From Novosphingobium sp. 32-60-15 (GTDB lineage Bacteria; Pseudomonadota; Alphaproteobacteria; Sphingomonadales; Sphingomonadaceae), in assembly GCF_002280675.1 (NCBI RefSeq), contig NZ_NCEN01000011.1:45224-109223 (forward strand): a DNA stretch of 64,000 bases. Direction: 5' to 3'. Positions 54,932 through 63,948 of this stretch are shown piece by piece. How positions within the stretch are numbered: the first letter of the stretch is position 1; every line of letters begins with the position of its first letter. The notes under the pieces are model-generated. The model saw only the letters and a list, made by a program, of their open reading frames with translations, had not been told where the DNA came from and ran no database searches. A program made the translations under genes and the position numbers.

Positions 54932-55662
54932 GCACTTCGCTTCCTGCGCGCACAAAGACTCTGCGTGATCGGCTGATAACGCTCGATCAACTCGGCTCCA
55001 ACGTCGAGGAAACCGGTCTGCTAGAGGATCTGCGGTCCGATCTCGCGGCGCCGGCCGCTGAACTGAGTCGGGCGCTGGATCAGCGCACGCTGCTGGTCGA
55101 TGCCGGGATCGCCGCAGCGGCTCCTCCGAGCCTCGACGCCGCCCGCAAGCGCGCATCCGCGCTCCTCGAGAAGTTCATGGCGGAAACGAAGGCAGCGACG
55201 CTTAAGAAGGGGGTGAGTTGGGCTAATCTGGTCCGCGATATAAAGGCTGCGTCAAGTGATGTCGCCGCCATGGTGACGAAGAGTTGGAAGGCCTATCGCC
55301 AGGAAGCGTTCACCGGTGAGGCCCCCGGCGTCGTCAAAGGTCGCATTGCGTTCACACCGGCCAATGGCGAGGCGTTCAAGCGCTATGAGCAGCTTCACCA
55401 AGCCTTTCGGCTTGAATTCGAACGGCTGCCTGCGGATGGCGCCGCGATCGAACGCGCACGTTCGCTTGCCGCCGAATTGACCGAGACCGCCAAAGCCTTC
55501 GACTATGCCGTTCCCACCGATGTGAAGCGCTTCCTAGAAGCCGTGCAGAGTGGGGGCGCGACGCTCGATCTGCTAACCGACACGGTCAAAACTTGGCTTA
55601 CCGAAAATCATGCCGTCGCAAGCTATCGCATCCTGCCGCGGGGTTCCGATGGAGGCCGATGA
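54928..55662 (+). CDS. dpdI: DpdI
   Basis: A 244-residue, mostly helical protein with the size and place of DpdI. It is rich in Ala, Leu and Glu, with likely coiled-coil stretches (about residues 70-95 and 165-190), and no catalytic motif. DpdI is among the genes needed for the restriction-like phenotype in Salmonella. The ATG overlaps the dpdH stop by four bases; its 3' end overlaps dpdJ by 14 bases. Confidence 0.72.
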   Translation: MSTSLPARTKTLRDRLITLDQLGSNVEETGLLEDLRSDLAAPAAELSRALDQRTLLVDAGIAAAAPPSLDAARKRASALLEKFMAETKAATLKKGVSWANLVRDIKAASSDVAAMVTKSWKAYRQEAFTGEAPGVVKGRIAFTPANGEAFKRYEQLHQAFRLEFERLPADGAAIERARSLAAELTETAKAFDYAVPTDVKRFLEAVQSGGATLDLLTDTVKTWLTENHAVASYRILPRGSDGGR

Positions 55663-58600
55663 AACTTTGCTCCTGGCCGCGCTCGATCAGATTGAACAGC
55701 GCGAAGCCCGACTGCTGACCTGGGGACTTGTCGATGGCCATGTTACGGCGGGTGAGATGCACGGGATCATCGATGCCCTGCTCGACGACCCTACGGTAGG
55801 TGCCGGGGTCAGCTTCCATGATGCAGGCGAGGTGATCGCCGAACTGATCAGCCGGGCACTGCTGTTCGATCTTGGCGAGGAGCCGGCCACCCGTTATCGC
55901 TCACGCATGGCCGAGGGGGTGCGGCTGCTGTTCCGGCTTCGCCAGTTGTTCCCGCAGCATAGGGGGCCGATCGGCTGGCAGACCGCACCGACGCTCGTCG
56001 CCGACTTCCGCTTCATCTGGCGCCGTCGCCGCTATCCGCGGCGCAACATCGACGCCGCCGCAGCGCTGGCGCGGATCGCCGCTGCCACGACTGACCCGTC
56101 GGCACGCGCCGCCCTGTCCGCGCTTGTCGACAGCTTCGGGCCCGCGTTCGCGCTTGCCGGCTTCCAGATCGACGCCGCCGCGCGGATCCTCGGGGGTTTC
56201 GAGGGGTCTCAGTCGATCGCTACCTTGGTCAGCGCGGGAACCGGCAGCGGTAAGACGCTGGCCTTTTATCTGCCGGCACTGTCGCGTGTTGCGTCACATA
56301 TACAGCGCGATGCGGTCGGCGATCGCTGGGTTAAGGTCCTTGCGCTCTACCCGCGCAACGAATTGCTCAAGGACCAGTTTGCCGAAGTCTACAGCCAGGC
56401 CCGCCGCCTGGATGCAACCTTGGCCGCGACGGGTCGGCGCAAGATTCTGATCGGCACATTCTTCGGCCCCACGCCCCGCACTGCTGAAAATGCGCATGAA
56501 GCGCGCAGTGGCTGGCGTGCGACGTCGCACGGTCTCGTCTGCGAGTATCTGCGCTGCCCGTCGTCCGGTTGCGACGGCGATATGGCCTGGCGCGACTCGG
56601 ATCGGAGCGCCAATCGCGAGCGCCTCGAATGTCTGGAATGCGCCGAGTCAATCGAAAGCGATGAGATCATTCTCACGCGGCAGCGACTGCAGATTGAAGC
56701 GCCGGACATATTGTTCACGACCACCGAAATGCTCAACCAGCGCATGGGCGACGACCGGTTCCGGCACTTGTTCGGAATTGGAGAGCGTGCGCAGCGTCCC
56801 GTCGAGATGATGCTACTCGACGAGGTCCATACCTATTCCGGAAGCTCGGGCGCGCAGGTCGCATTCTTGCTGCGGCGCTGGCGCCGGCTGCTGCGCCGAC
56901 ATGTGAGCTTCGTCGGCCTGTCCGCCACCCTAAAGGATGGCGCTCGCTTCTTCGCGCAATTGACGGGCTTGTTCGAACAAGCGTCGGTCGAGATCACACC
57001 GGCCAACAGCGAGATGATCGCTGAAGGTGCTGAATATCTCCTGGCGCTTCGTGGTGACCCGGTGTCGCGCACCGCATTGCTGTCGACGACAATCCAGACC
57101 GGCATGCTGCTGTCGCGTCTGCTCGATGCGCCCGACGAGCGAAAAAGCCGGGGTATCATTGGTGAACGCGTCTTCCTGTTCACGGACGACATCGACGTCA
57201 CCAATCGCATGTATTTCGCTATGTTGGACGCCGAGGGTCGCCGGAGCAGCGGCGCACCCGACCTCGCGAATCGGCCGGATGGTGGCCTAGCATCGCTGCG
57301 TCGGCCATTGCCCGTCGAGCAGCGGAAGCTCCACGGTCAGGATTGGGAAGCGGTGGTCGAGATCGGCCACAACCTGCAGCCCCAGGACCGCAAGTCAGTT
57401 GGGCGCGTGATGTCGATGGACCCGGGCGTTGGAAACAACCTCGACATCATCGTTGCGACGGCGTCCCTTGAGGTCGGCTTCAACGATCCGCGGGTCGGTG
57501 CAGTCATCCAGCACAAGGCGCCGCGCGACGTTGCGCAGTTCCTCCAGCGCAAGGGCCGTGCGGGACGTTCGCGCACGATGCGTCCGTGGACCGTCGCCGT
57601 ACTGTCGGATTATGGCCGGGATCGCCTCGCTTATCAGGGTTATGATCTGCTGTTCGACCCCGAACTGCCACTTCGCACGCTGCCGGTTGGCAATCGCTAT
57701 GTCATGCGCATCCAAGCGGTATACGCAACGCTTGACTATTTGAGCCAGGCGCTCGGTTCGTCGCGTCAGGGCAGCGTCTGGCTCGACCTTTCAGCTAGTA
57801 CCGATAGCAGCTACCAGCGCGCGCGCCAGACGGCGCTGGCCGTTCTGATCCGCCGCATCTTGACCATCCCAGCCGAACTGGATCGTTATACCGCCTATCT
57901 TGCCTCGGCTCTAAAGGTGGTCGAAGGTGCCATCGCACCGCTGCTGTGGGACCATCCCCGGCCGCTGATGACCCAGGTCCTGCCGACGGCGCTGCGTCGG
58001 CTAGAGAGCAATTGGCGGGCTCGGGGGCGGGTCGGCGACGATTATCAGGTGTTCAATTCGCCTTTGCCCGAGTTCGCGCCGGCCAATCTGTTCAGCGATC
58101 TCAACCTGCCCGAAGTTAACATCGTGCTACCGCAGCCAGGAACCGCGACACCAGATGAGGTCGCGATGCCAATCGCCCAGGCACTGCGCGAGTTTGCGCC
58201 AGGGCGCGTATCGCGGCGCTATGGCATCAGCCATGCGTTCGAGCGCCACTGGATGTGCCCGGAGCTCGACCAAAACCGCGAGCAAATGGTTCCATTGGAG
58301 CCGTTCGCGAGGCTCGATCCGCTCGGAGACTGGCAGATCGCGATCGCGGGCTCGGTCCGCCAGGTTCCTGTCTATCGCCCGCGCGTCCTAGAGGTCCAGC
58401 CGCCGCCTGGAACGGTCGTCGATACTTCGAATGCCCGGCTGCGCTGGCGAAGCCAACTGATCGCCCGGGAATCAGGTTTGGTTCTGGATCCACCGCGCGG
58501 CAGCCCCTGGACGCCGTTGGTCGAGGATGTGCGCTTCTACAGCCATGAAGGACTCAGCCCGATCGAGGTGCGCCGGATGGCGCTTGGCAGCGACGCCGGC

Positions 58601-60202
58601 ATTCGTTTCCGCGACGGCGGATCGCTTTCCAAGGAATTCATCTTCGAGGTTGGCGGCGAAGCAGCTGCACTCGGCTTCAGCCTCGCCGTCGATGCGATGT
58701 GCATCCGCCTTCGCTTTCCAGAGGCCTTGTGGTCTAACCTCGGGGTCGAGGCTGACCCACGCTACCGTGCGATGCGCACCGCCCGGTTTTATCATCAGGC
58801 GGTCCACGGCCCCATTCTGCAGACGGTCGACAATCCGTTCGCGCGCGACTGGCTGGCGCACCTCATGCTGGCGGCCCTCAGCCACGAGGCCATGGCGCGG
58901 GGTATCACCTTGCGGGAGGCGGCGGCGCGCCTTGCCGACGGTAGCGCGGAGCTCGATCTCGACCGGACGCTGAACATCCTGTTCCAGTCGGCGATTGTCG
59001 ATGATGCCAATGCGCAGGGCAATCAACAGGACAAGCTGCGCCAGGATTTAGCGGGATTTCTCGCCGATCGGCAGGTGGTCGATAGCTTGTTCAACCTCGC
59101 CGCCATCCTGTGGACGCCAATCGACGCCGGATGGGAGCCTTGGCTGCGCGAGCGCTATGCCGCGACCGTCGGCGCGGCTGCGCTGAGCGCGATCACTAGC
59201 CTCTGCCCGCAGATCGACGCCGACAGCCTAGTGCTCGACGTCACGGCCGGCCCCCGCGAAGCAGATGATGTGCTCGCTGGAAGCGCTAGTGGCGAGATCT
59301 GGATCAGCGAGATGACGCCGGGCGGAAACGGCCAAATCGAGGAAGCACAGCGTCAATATGTCGAGGATCCGCGGCGCTTCTTCAGCCTTATGACGGCGGC
59401 GATTCGCGACAATGATTTCTCGCTAAGCGACTTTCAATTGAGTCGCTTCCTCATCACCGTGGTCGAAGGGGACCGCGACGATCCGCTGCCGGCCGCCACG
59501 CTGCGGTTCCGGCACGCGTCGGGCGCGGAGGAGAGCCATGCGGCATTCACCGCGCTTCGCCATGTCCTGGCGGAGGAGGGCTTCGTCACCTTCCATGCCT
59601 TCCTCGTTGCGCTAGCCAATCGTATCCTGCGTCCGGGCTCGAGCGGCGACAGTGATGCCTTTTTTCTCAACGCGGTGCGCATGTGGAATACTGAAGAAGC
59701 GCGGCTGGGCGTCGAACTCGACGCACGCGTGCTCGCCTATAGGCTGGCCCGGTCCGACGACATCGACGCCGCACTCGGTCTCGCCGGCATCGATGCTCCC
59801 ACAGTCAATCCGGACCAGTGGCGCTTCGGAGTGATCTACGGGCTGCTATGGCCTCGGGGGACGCATATTCGTCAATCGGGCCTGCGGATCTATTCGCCAT
59901 TTGCTGAGTTGCCCGCGCCCGAGCCCTTGATGCTGCAGGCCTATCTTGCAGAAGATGCGAGCCTCATAGACCTCGAGGCAGAGGGCTGGCAGGACCAGTG
60001 CCTCGATCGTTTGGCCGATGTCGGCGCCGCGACTCTGGTCTGCCCGATGGCGGCCGCTCCGCTTCTTGCTGACGCATTGAGCTTCCTCGCCACCAATCCG
60101 GTCCAGACGGTCTATCTCTCAGTGTTCGCGCGGGTTCAGGCTGTCCGCCGTGTCGAGAACATCTTCCATGTCGATCTCGACGTCGCGGAGGCGTTGCAAT
60201 GA
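55649..60202 (+). CDS. dpdJ: DpdJ, large SF2 helicase
   Basis: A 1517-residue DEAD/DEAH helicase. Motif I is SAGTGSGKTLAFYLPAL (about residue 195), a Cys cluster (C-x4-C-x4-C and later C-x2-C, about residues 297-331) looks like a zinc ribbon between motifs I and II, motif II is LLDEVHTYSGSSGAQ (about 390), and motif VI is QRKGRAGRSRT (about 632). The long C-terminal half resembles the DUF1998-type region of related helicases. The ATG at 55649 was chosen because the upstream in-frame start lies within dpdI coding sequence. It overlaps dpdK by four bases. Confidence 0.85.
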   Translation: MEADETLLLAALDQIEQREARLLTWGLVDGHVTAGEMHGIIDALLDDPTVGAGVSFHDAGEVIAELISRALLFDLGEEPATRYRSRMAEGVRLLFRLRQLFPQHRGPIGWQTAPTLVADFRFIWRRRRYPRRNIDAAAALARIAAATTDPSARAALSALVDSFGPAFALAGFQIDAAARILGGFEGSQSIATLVSAGTGSGKTLAFYLPALSRVASHIQRDAVGDRWVKVLALYPRNELLKDQFAEVYSQARRLDATLAATGRRKILIGTFFGPTPRTAENAHEARSGWRATSHGLVCEYLRCPSSGCDGDMAWRDSDRSANRERLECLECAESIESDEIILTRQRLQIEAPDILFTTTEMLNQRMGDDRFRHLFGIGERAQRPVEMMLLDEVHTYSGSSGAQVAFLLRRWRRLLRRHVSFVGLSATLKDGARFFAQLTGLFEQASVEITPANSEMIAEGAEYLLALRGDPVSRTALLSTTIQTGMLLSRLLDAPDERKSRGIIGERVFLFTDDIDVTNRMYFAMLDAEGRRSSGAPDLANRPDGGLASLRRPLPVEQRKLHGQDWEAVVEIGHNLQPQDRKSVGRVMSMDPGVGNNLDIIVATASLEVGFNDPRVGAVIQHKAPRDVAQFLQRKGRAGRSRTMRPWTVAVLSDYGRDRLAYQGYDLLFDPELPLRTLPVGNRYVMRIQAVYATLDYLSQALGSSRQGSVWLDLSASTDSSYQRARQTALAVLIRRILTIPAELDRYTAYLASALKVVEGAIAPLLWDHPRPLMTQVLPTALRRLESNWRARGRVGDDYQVFNSPLPEFAPANLFSDLNLPEVNIVLPQPGTATPDEVAMPIAQALREFAPGRVSRRYGISHAFERHWMCPELDQNREQMVPLEPFARLDPLGDWQIAIAGSVRQVPVYRPRVLEVQPPPGTVVDTSNARLRWRSQLIARESGLVLDPPRGSPWTPLVEDVRFYSHEGLSPIEVRRMALGSDAGIRFRDGGSLSKEFIFEVGGEAAALGFSLAVDAMCIRLRFPEALWSNLGVEADPRYRAMRTARFYHQAVHGPILQTVDNPFARDWLAHLMLAALSHEAMARGITLREAAARLADGSAELDLDRTLNILFQSAIVDDANAQGNQQDKLRQDLAGFLADRQVVDSLFNLAAILWTPIDAGWEPWLRERYAATVGAAALSAITSLCPQIDADSLVLDVTAGPREADDVLAGSASGEIWISEMTPGGNGQIEEAQRQYVEDPRRFFSLMTAAIRDNDFSLSDFQLSRFLITVVEGDRDDPLPAATLRFRHASGAEESHAAFTALRHVLAEEGFVTFHAFLVALANRILRPGSSGDSDAFFLNAVRMWNTEEARLGVELDARVLAYRLARSDDIDAALGLAGIDAPTVNPDQWRFGVIYGLLWPRGTHIRQSGLRIYSPFAELPAPEPLMLQAYLAEDASLIDLEAEGWQDQCLDRLADVGAATLVCPMAAAPLLADALSFLATNPVQTVYLSVFARVQAVRRVENIFHVDLDVAEALQ

Positions 60203-60738
60203 GTTTCGAGACGCGACGCATCTTCAAGAGCGCGGTGACCAGCCAGAATCTGATCCGCGAACTGCTGCAGATGATGTTCCTCGGCGAACTACTGGCGCCT
60301 GGCGGCCAGCGTGCCTGGCTGGTCAGCCCATGGATCAGCAACATCGTCCTGTTCGACAACCGCGCGGGCGGTTTCGGCACAATCAATCCCGAATGGGGCA
60401 ATCGCGAGATCCGGCTGATCGAGGTGATGACCGACTTGATGGCGCGCGGGACGACGCTGGGCATAGCAACCAGCTTGGACAGCCACAATGATCCGCTGAT
60501 TGACGCGCTTACGATGGCTGCCGACGAAGGCGGGCTCGGCGACAGGCTGTGCATCGTCCGTCGCCAGCACCTGCACATCAAGGGCGTGCTGCTTAAGCGC
60601 GGCCTGCTAACGGGCTCGATGAATCTCACCTATAACGGCCTCGAGCTCAACGATGAGATGGTTGTCTACGACACCACTCCCAAGACGCTTGCCGAGGCAC
60701 GGATCAACTTCGAATCCTATGTTGGAGCCCGCAGATGA
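60199..60738 (+). CDS. dpdK: DpdK, phospholipase D-like protein
   Basis: A 179-residue PLD-like protein with a single H-x-K motif: HLHIKGVLLKRG followed by LTGSMNLTYNG (about residues 123-148), which supplies His, Lys and Asn of a PLD half-site. Members acting on DNA, such as Nuc and BfiI-type nucleases, dimerise to form one active site, so this is the best candidate nuclease of the cluster. It is short and fully overlapped in operon style with dpdJ and dpdD. Confidence 0.85.
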   Translation: MSFETRRIFKSAVTSQNLIRELLQMMFLGELLAPGGQRAWLVSPWISNIVLFDNRAGGFGTINPEWGNREIRLIEVMTDLMARGTTLGIATSLDSHNDPLIDALTMAADEGGLGDRLCIVRRQHLHIKGVLLKRGLLTGSMNLTYNGLELNDEMVVYDTTPKTLAEARINFESYVGARR

Positions 60739-61805
60739 TCCAGCATCTGCCCCCACAGGAACAGGCTTGGCTGGCTCGCTTTTTCGCAAGACCCAACGAG
60801 TTGAACTGGTCGTCGCTTCTCGACGGATCGGCCCCGCTGCGCGAAGCGGACCAAGTCCGACAGTGGCTTAGTCTTTTGGGGTCGCGTGCCGCGCCGCTCA
60901 TCTTGCCGTTCATGCGAGGCGGTGGGGTCACCGGCTGGTACGCGACGACGCAAGGCGCGGCGGGTGGCTATGAGCTCGGCGACGAGATCAATGCCTGGCT
61001 CGGTCCAACCTGGCTCAGCCGGTTTGAGCGTGTGCCAAAGGATTCGAACGACTCGATGGCGACCGCGCTGCGGGATCGATTCGGAGGTACCGTCTATCGG
61101 ATCGCGGGTGCCGACGACGCGGCGATGCAGACCATCACTGCACGGCTGAGCGACTTTGCGAGCGTTCTTGAACGCCGACCGCTCGCGACGCGGACACGCG
61201 TCCGGCCGGTTGGGGCAATCCGCAGCGACTTCGAACGGGCCCTGCTCGCCGGTGACGAGACCCAGGCCGAGGCGATGATCGCCGAGTTCAAGCAAACCGG
61301 CCGCCTTAATGAGGAGAATCTTCGCTACCTCGAGGTGCGGCTGAGCGCCGGGCTTGGGCTCTGGCCGCAGATCGCGCGCGATCACTGGCTTATAAAGACC
61401 TTGGCTGATCTCGCGCTGCCGCCCCAGATCCTCGCCGACCTGATCGAATCGCTGTATCGGACATATGTCGAAGAGGCGGAGGTCCTTGGTGACGGCACAG
61501 CGATGCGCGACGCATTCGCGCAGCACATTGGAATCCCCTATCCAAAGCTCTTCGCGTCGCGCCGGGGCATTCGTGCACCACGTGTCGTCAAGGCGTTCGC
61601 GCTGTACGAGCATTTGCAGCCTGACCCTGATCCCTCGATCATAGAGGCGTTGTTTAGGCTTCTGCCAACCGGCACCGACACCTCGCTGTTTGAAGTTGCG
61701 CCCGCGCCACAGCTTGTGCCGTCGTCAGCCGCAACATTGGAGCAAGCCGACGAGGCGTTCGATGATGGCCAGTTCGATAGGCGTTTGAATTTTACCTGCG
61801 GCTAA
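60735..61805 (+). CDS. dpdD: DpdD, N-terminal part of a frameshifted gene
   Basis: A 356-residue ORF after dpdK. It begins HLPPQEQAWLARFFARPNEL and is otherwise of unknown fold. It ends abruptly with RRLNFTCG and a stop. If one base is added near 61795-61797, the frame continues LRLTPSRKTISRMVSCVRTIG straight into the next ORF, giving about 747 residues, near the size I expect for DpdD. So I treat 60735-63001 as one dpdD gene broken by a one-base deletion or read error. DpdD is part of the restriction-like functions. Confidence 0.65.
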   Translation: MIQHLPPQEQAWLARFFARPNELNWSSLLDGSAPLREADQVRQWLSLLGSRAAPLILPFMRGGGVTGWYATTQGAAGGYELGDEINAWLGPTWLSRFERVPKDSNDSMATALRDRFGGTVYRIAGADDAAMQTITARLSDFASVLERRPLATRTRVRPVGAIRSDFERALLAGDETQAEAMIAEFKQTGRLNEENLRYLEVRLSAGLGLWPQIARDHWLIKTLADLALPPQILADLIESLYRTYVEEAEVLGDGTAMRDAFAQHIGIPYPKLFASRRGIRAPRVVKAFALYEHLQPDPDPSIIEALFRLLPTGTDTSLFEVAPAPQLVPSSAATLEQADEAFDDGQFDRRLNFTCG

Positions 61806-61831
61806 CGCCCAGCAGGAAGACGATCAGTCGG

Positions 61832-63001
61832 ATGGTCTCCTGCGTCCGCACGATCGGCACCGATGAAGCCCGCGACAAACTGCTGAGCATTGTCGACGAA
61901 GCAGAAGATGCACTTTTCGATAGTTTGGCCCCGGCAGTAGCGACGAACCTCCAGAACCTTCGACAAGCGCAGTCGGTGAGCGCAGCCTCATCCTCAAACA
62001 CTGTACTCCCCCCAGAGAACACAAATCCATGGATGGCTTGGGCCGAGCAATTGCAGGCGGGTCAAAACCTGGCGGGCGCAGAGCGCGATGCGCAATCCGC
62101 CCCGACCACTTGGGATGCATCGGTGATAAGGGACAGCGGCCAAATGGCTCAGAAGTTCGCCGACATCATCGGTGGCTTGAATGGTGATGCCGGTGCTGTC
62201 GCGCGCACCGCAGTGCCGCAGATTTATGCCAGCTTCTTCCCCGATGACCAGAAACCATCGTCGGCGGCCAAGCCGATAGCATCGTTGCTGTTCCTGCTGA
62301 TCGCGATGGATGAGACGCTCTCGCGTGCCGACCTCGATTTACTCGCCCAACTGACAAGTTGGATGGTCGAGCAGGGGCTGACATCTGTCGAATATGTGTC
62401 GCTCATGGGCGACCTTGAGGATGTGCAAAAGCGCGTTGGCTCCTATGCATATCTGCCGTGGAGTCTGGACGTGAGCGAGACGCTCGCGATCTTGCCGTGC
62501 CCGTCAGACGACACCCGAGACGCGCGCCTTAGGCTCTTCCTTAACATGCTCGGCCAGGCCGCCGGGTTTGCACATCGGCTGGTACAGGCCGATTTACTGC
62601 CGATCGAGACGCTGGCGAAAGATTTCGGCGTCGGCCCAGATGCTTTGACCGCTTTGAAGCGAGATGCGGAAGCAGGCGAGCACGGCGCTGCATCCCTACC
62701 GAATCTCAATGGTAAGACGATCGGAATCTACACGTTGGCGGAGGCAGCGGGGAGCCGGGCTAAGTTTGCGCTCGAGAAACTCTTCCCGGGCTGCAAGGTC
62801 ATTGTGAACTCAGACCTTGTCGCGACAGCGCAACTTACGAGCCTCGCGAAAGCGGCTGACCTGTTCGTCTTCGCTTGGAAGAGCAGCAGTCATCAGGCCT
62901 TTTATTGCGTAAAAGAAGCCTTGGCTGGGAAGGACCCGATCTGGGTCCCAGGTAAGGGTACCGCAAGTATATTGCGAGCCATCCGGGAGCATCTTGGGTA
63001 G
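61832..63001 (+). CDS. dpdD: DpdD, C-terminal part of a frameshifted gene
   Basis: A 389-residue ORF whose frame is open back to 61781, overlapping the end of the previous ORF. The C-terminal section is a Rossmann-like domain: NGKTIGIYTLAEAAGSRAK, ADLFVFAWKSSSHQAFYCVK, then DPIWVPGKGTASILRAI, recalling DUF2325-type domains. There is no ribosome site before 61832, supporting the view that it is the 3' half of dpdD. It is the last gene of the Dpd operon; a strong hairpin follows 10 bases after the stop. Confidence 0.62.
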   Translation: MVSCVRTIGTDEARDKLLSIVDEAEDALFDSLAPAVATNLQNLRQAQSVSAASSSNTVLPPENTNPWMAWAEQLQAGQNLAGAERDAQSAPTTWDASVIRDSGQMAQKFADIIGGLNGDAGAVARTAVPQIYASFFPDDQKPSSAAKPIASLLFLLIAMDETLSRADLDLLAQLTSWMVEQGLTSVEYVSLMGDLEDVQKRVGSYAYLPWSLDVSETLAILPCPSDDTRDARLRLFLNMLGQAAGFAHRLVQADLLPIETLAKDFGVGPDALTALKRDAEAGEHGAASLPNLNGKTIGIYTLAEAAGSRAKFALEKLFPGCKVIVNSDLVATAQLTSLAKAADLFVFAWKSSSHQAFYCVKEALAGKDPIWVPGKGTASILRAIREHLG

Positions 63002-63011
63002 TTTGGACTTT

Positions 63012-63033
63012 GCAGGGGAAAGCATTCCCCTGC
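63012..63033 (+). terminator. Hairpin after the Dpd operon
   Basis: A perfect 9-bp stem GCAGGGGAA / TTCCCCTGC with loop AGCA begins 10 bases after the stop of the last Dpd gene. There is no T tract. It could end the operon or be the first element of the ardC leader. Confidence 0.55.
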
Positions 63034-63177
63034 TGCTGAGCCCACCGGTCTCATCAGACCCCTTCGTGCGGGACTGGCGCCCCGCAACGCCCCGCGAGAG
63101 GAAGAGAACGGGATGGCCCCGTGACGGGCTGAGAGCGGCGAGAGAGGCTCGCTGCGGGTCCGTCGCGGAGACCTGCC
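63034..63177 (+). promoter_or_regulatory. Structured leader of ardC
   Basis: 144 bases upstream of the ardC start with a further stem TGCGGG / CCCGCA (63067-63086) and a purine-rich stretch (GCGAGAGGAAGAGAACGGG near 63094). From memory, similar leaders precede ardC-type genes in other alphaproteobacterial mobile elements, which suggests a conserved 5' UTR or antitermination signal; this is not verified. The ribosome site GGAGACC lies just before the ATG. Confidence 0.35.
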
Positions 63178-63948
63178 ATGGCGCAACGACATGTTGCCCG
63201 CTCAAACCCTGAGCGGATCAATCTTTACCAGCAAATCACCGACCGGATCATCGCTGATCTCGAGGCTGGGCGCGTCCCATGGGTTCAGCCCTGGGGAACG
63301 GCCAAAGCCGGCATAGGCATGCCGCACAATGCTGTCAGTTCCCGTCGATACAGTGGCATCAATGTGCTCACCCTCTGGCATGCCGTCGTCTCCCGAGGCT
63401 TCTCGAGCCATGCCTTCCTGACGTTCCGGCAGGCTGCGGCCTTGGGGGGCTCGGTGCGTCGCGGCGAACGCGGTGTCGGTATCATCTACACCCGCCGCTT
63501 TGTGCCCAGCAGCGAACGTCGCCGAGCGGATACCGAAGGCACCGCAACCAGTGGCGGGATTCCGTTCCTCAAGCATTTCACGGTGTTCTCGGTCGACCAG
63601 TGTGACGACCTGCCCGAACATATCTGTCTCCCACCGCCGCCCATCCCGGATGGCCTGATCCTGCCGCACGCCGAGGAACTGATTGCCGCGACGGGCGCCG
63701 ATTTTCGCATCGGTGGCCCGTCCGCTTATTACAGCCCGGGGCATGACTATGTCGCCGTGCCGCGGCCCGACGATTTCCATGAGCCGATCAACTGGCATCG
63801 CACGGCTTTTCACGAACTTGGCCATTGGACTGGCCATGCCAACCGACTTGGCCGCGATCAGAACGGCAGCTTCGGCTCCAAGGACTATGGCCGCGAAGAA
63901 TTGGTCGCCTTATCTGGACAGTCTGCACCGAGCCTGACGCACCATTGA
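63178..63948 (+). CDS. ardC: ArdC-type anti-restriction protein, 3' end lost
   Basis: 256 residues of an ArdC-family protein (DUF1738 plus zincin). The N-terminal ssDNA-binding domain has LEAGRVPWVQPWG and NAVSSRRYSGINVLTLW. The metallopeptidase motif FHELGHWTGHANRLGR is at about residues 211-226. Up to YGREELVA (residue 244) the match is normal. After that the sequence (LSGQSAPSLTHH, stop) does not fit, and 50 or more C-terminal residues are missing. ArdC protects incoming DNA from host restriction during conjugation. The break point near 63912 suggests an insertion. Confidence 0.82.
   Translation: MAQRHVARSNPERINLYQQITDRIIADLEAGRVPWVQPWGTAKAGIGMPHNAVSSRRYSGINVLTLWHAVVSRGFSSHAFLTFRQAAALGGSVRRGERGVGIIYTRRFVPSSERRRADTEGTATSGGIPFLKHFTVFSVDQCDDLPEHICLPPPPIPDGLILPHAEELIAATGADFRIGGPSAYYSPGHDYVAVPRPDDFHEPINWHRTAFHELGHWTGHANRLGRDQNGSFGSKDYGREELVALSGQSAPSLTHH

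Noticed and set aside
37000..63001. BREX or DISARM system
   Set aside because: Helicases and a PLD protein recall DISARM, and the large ATPase recalls BREX, but no DNA methyltransferase or PglZ is present, while dpdA and que genes point to Dpd.
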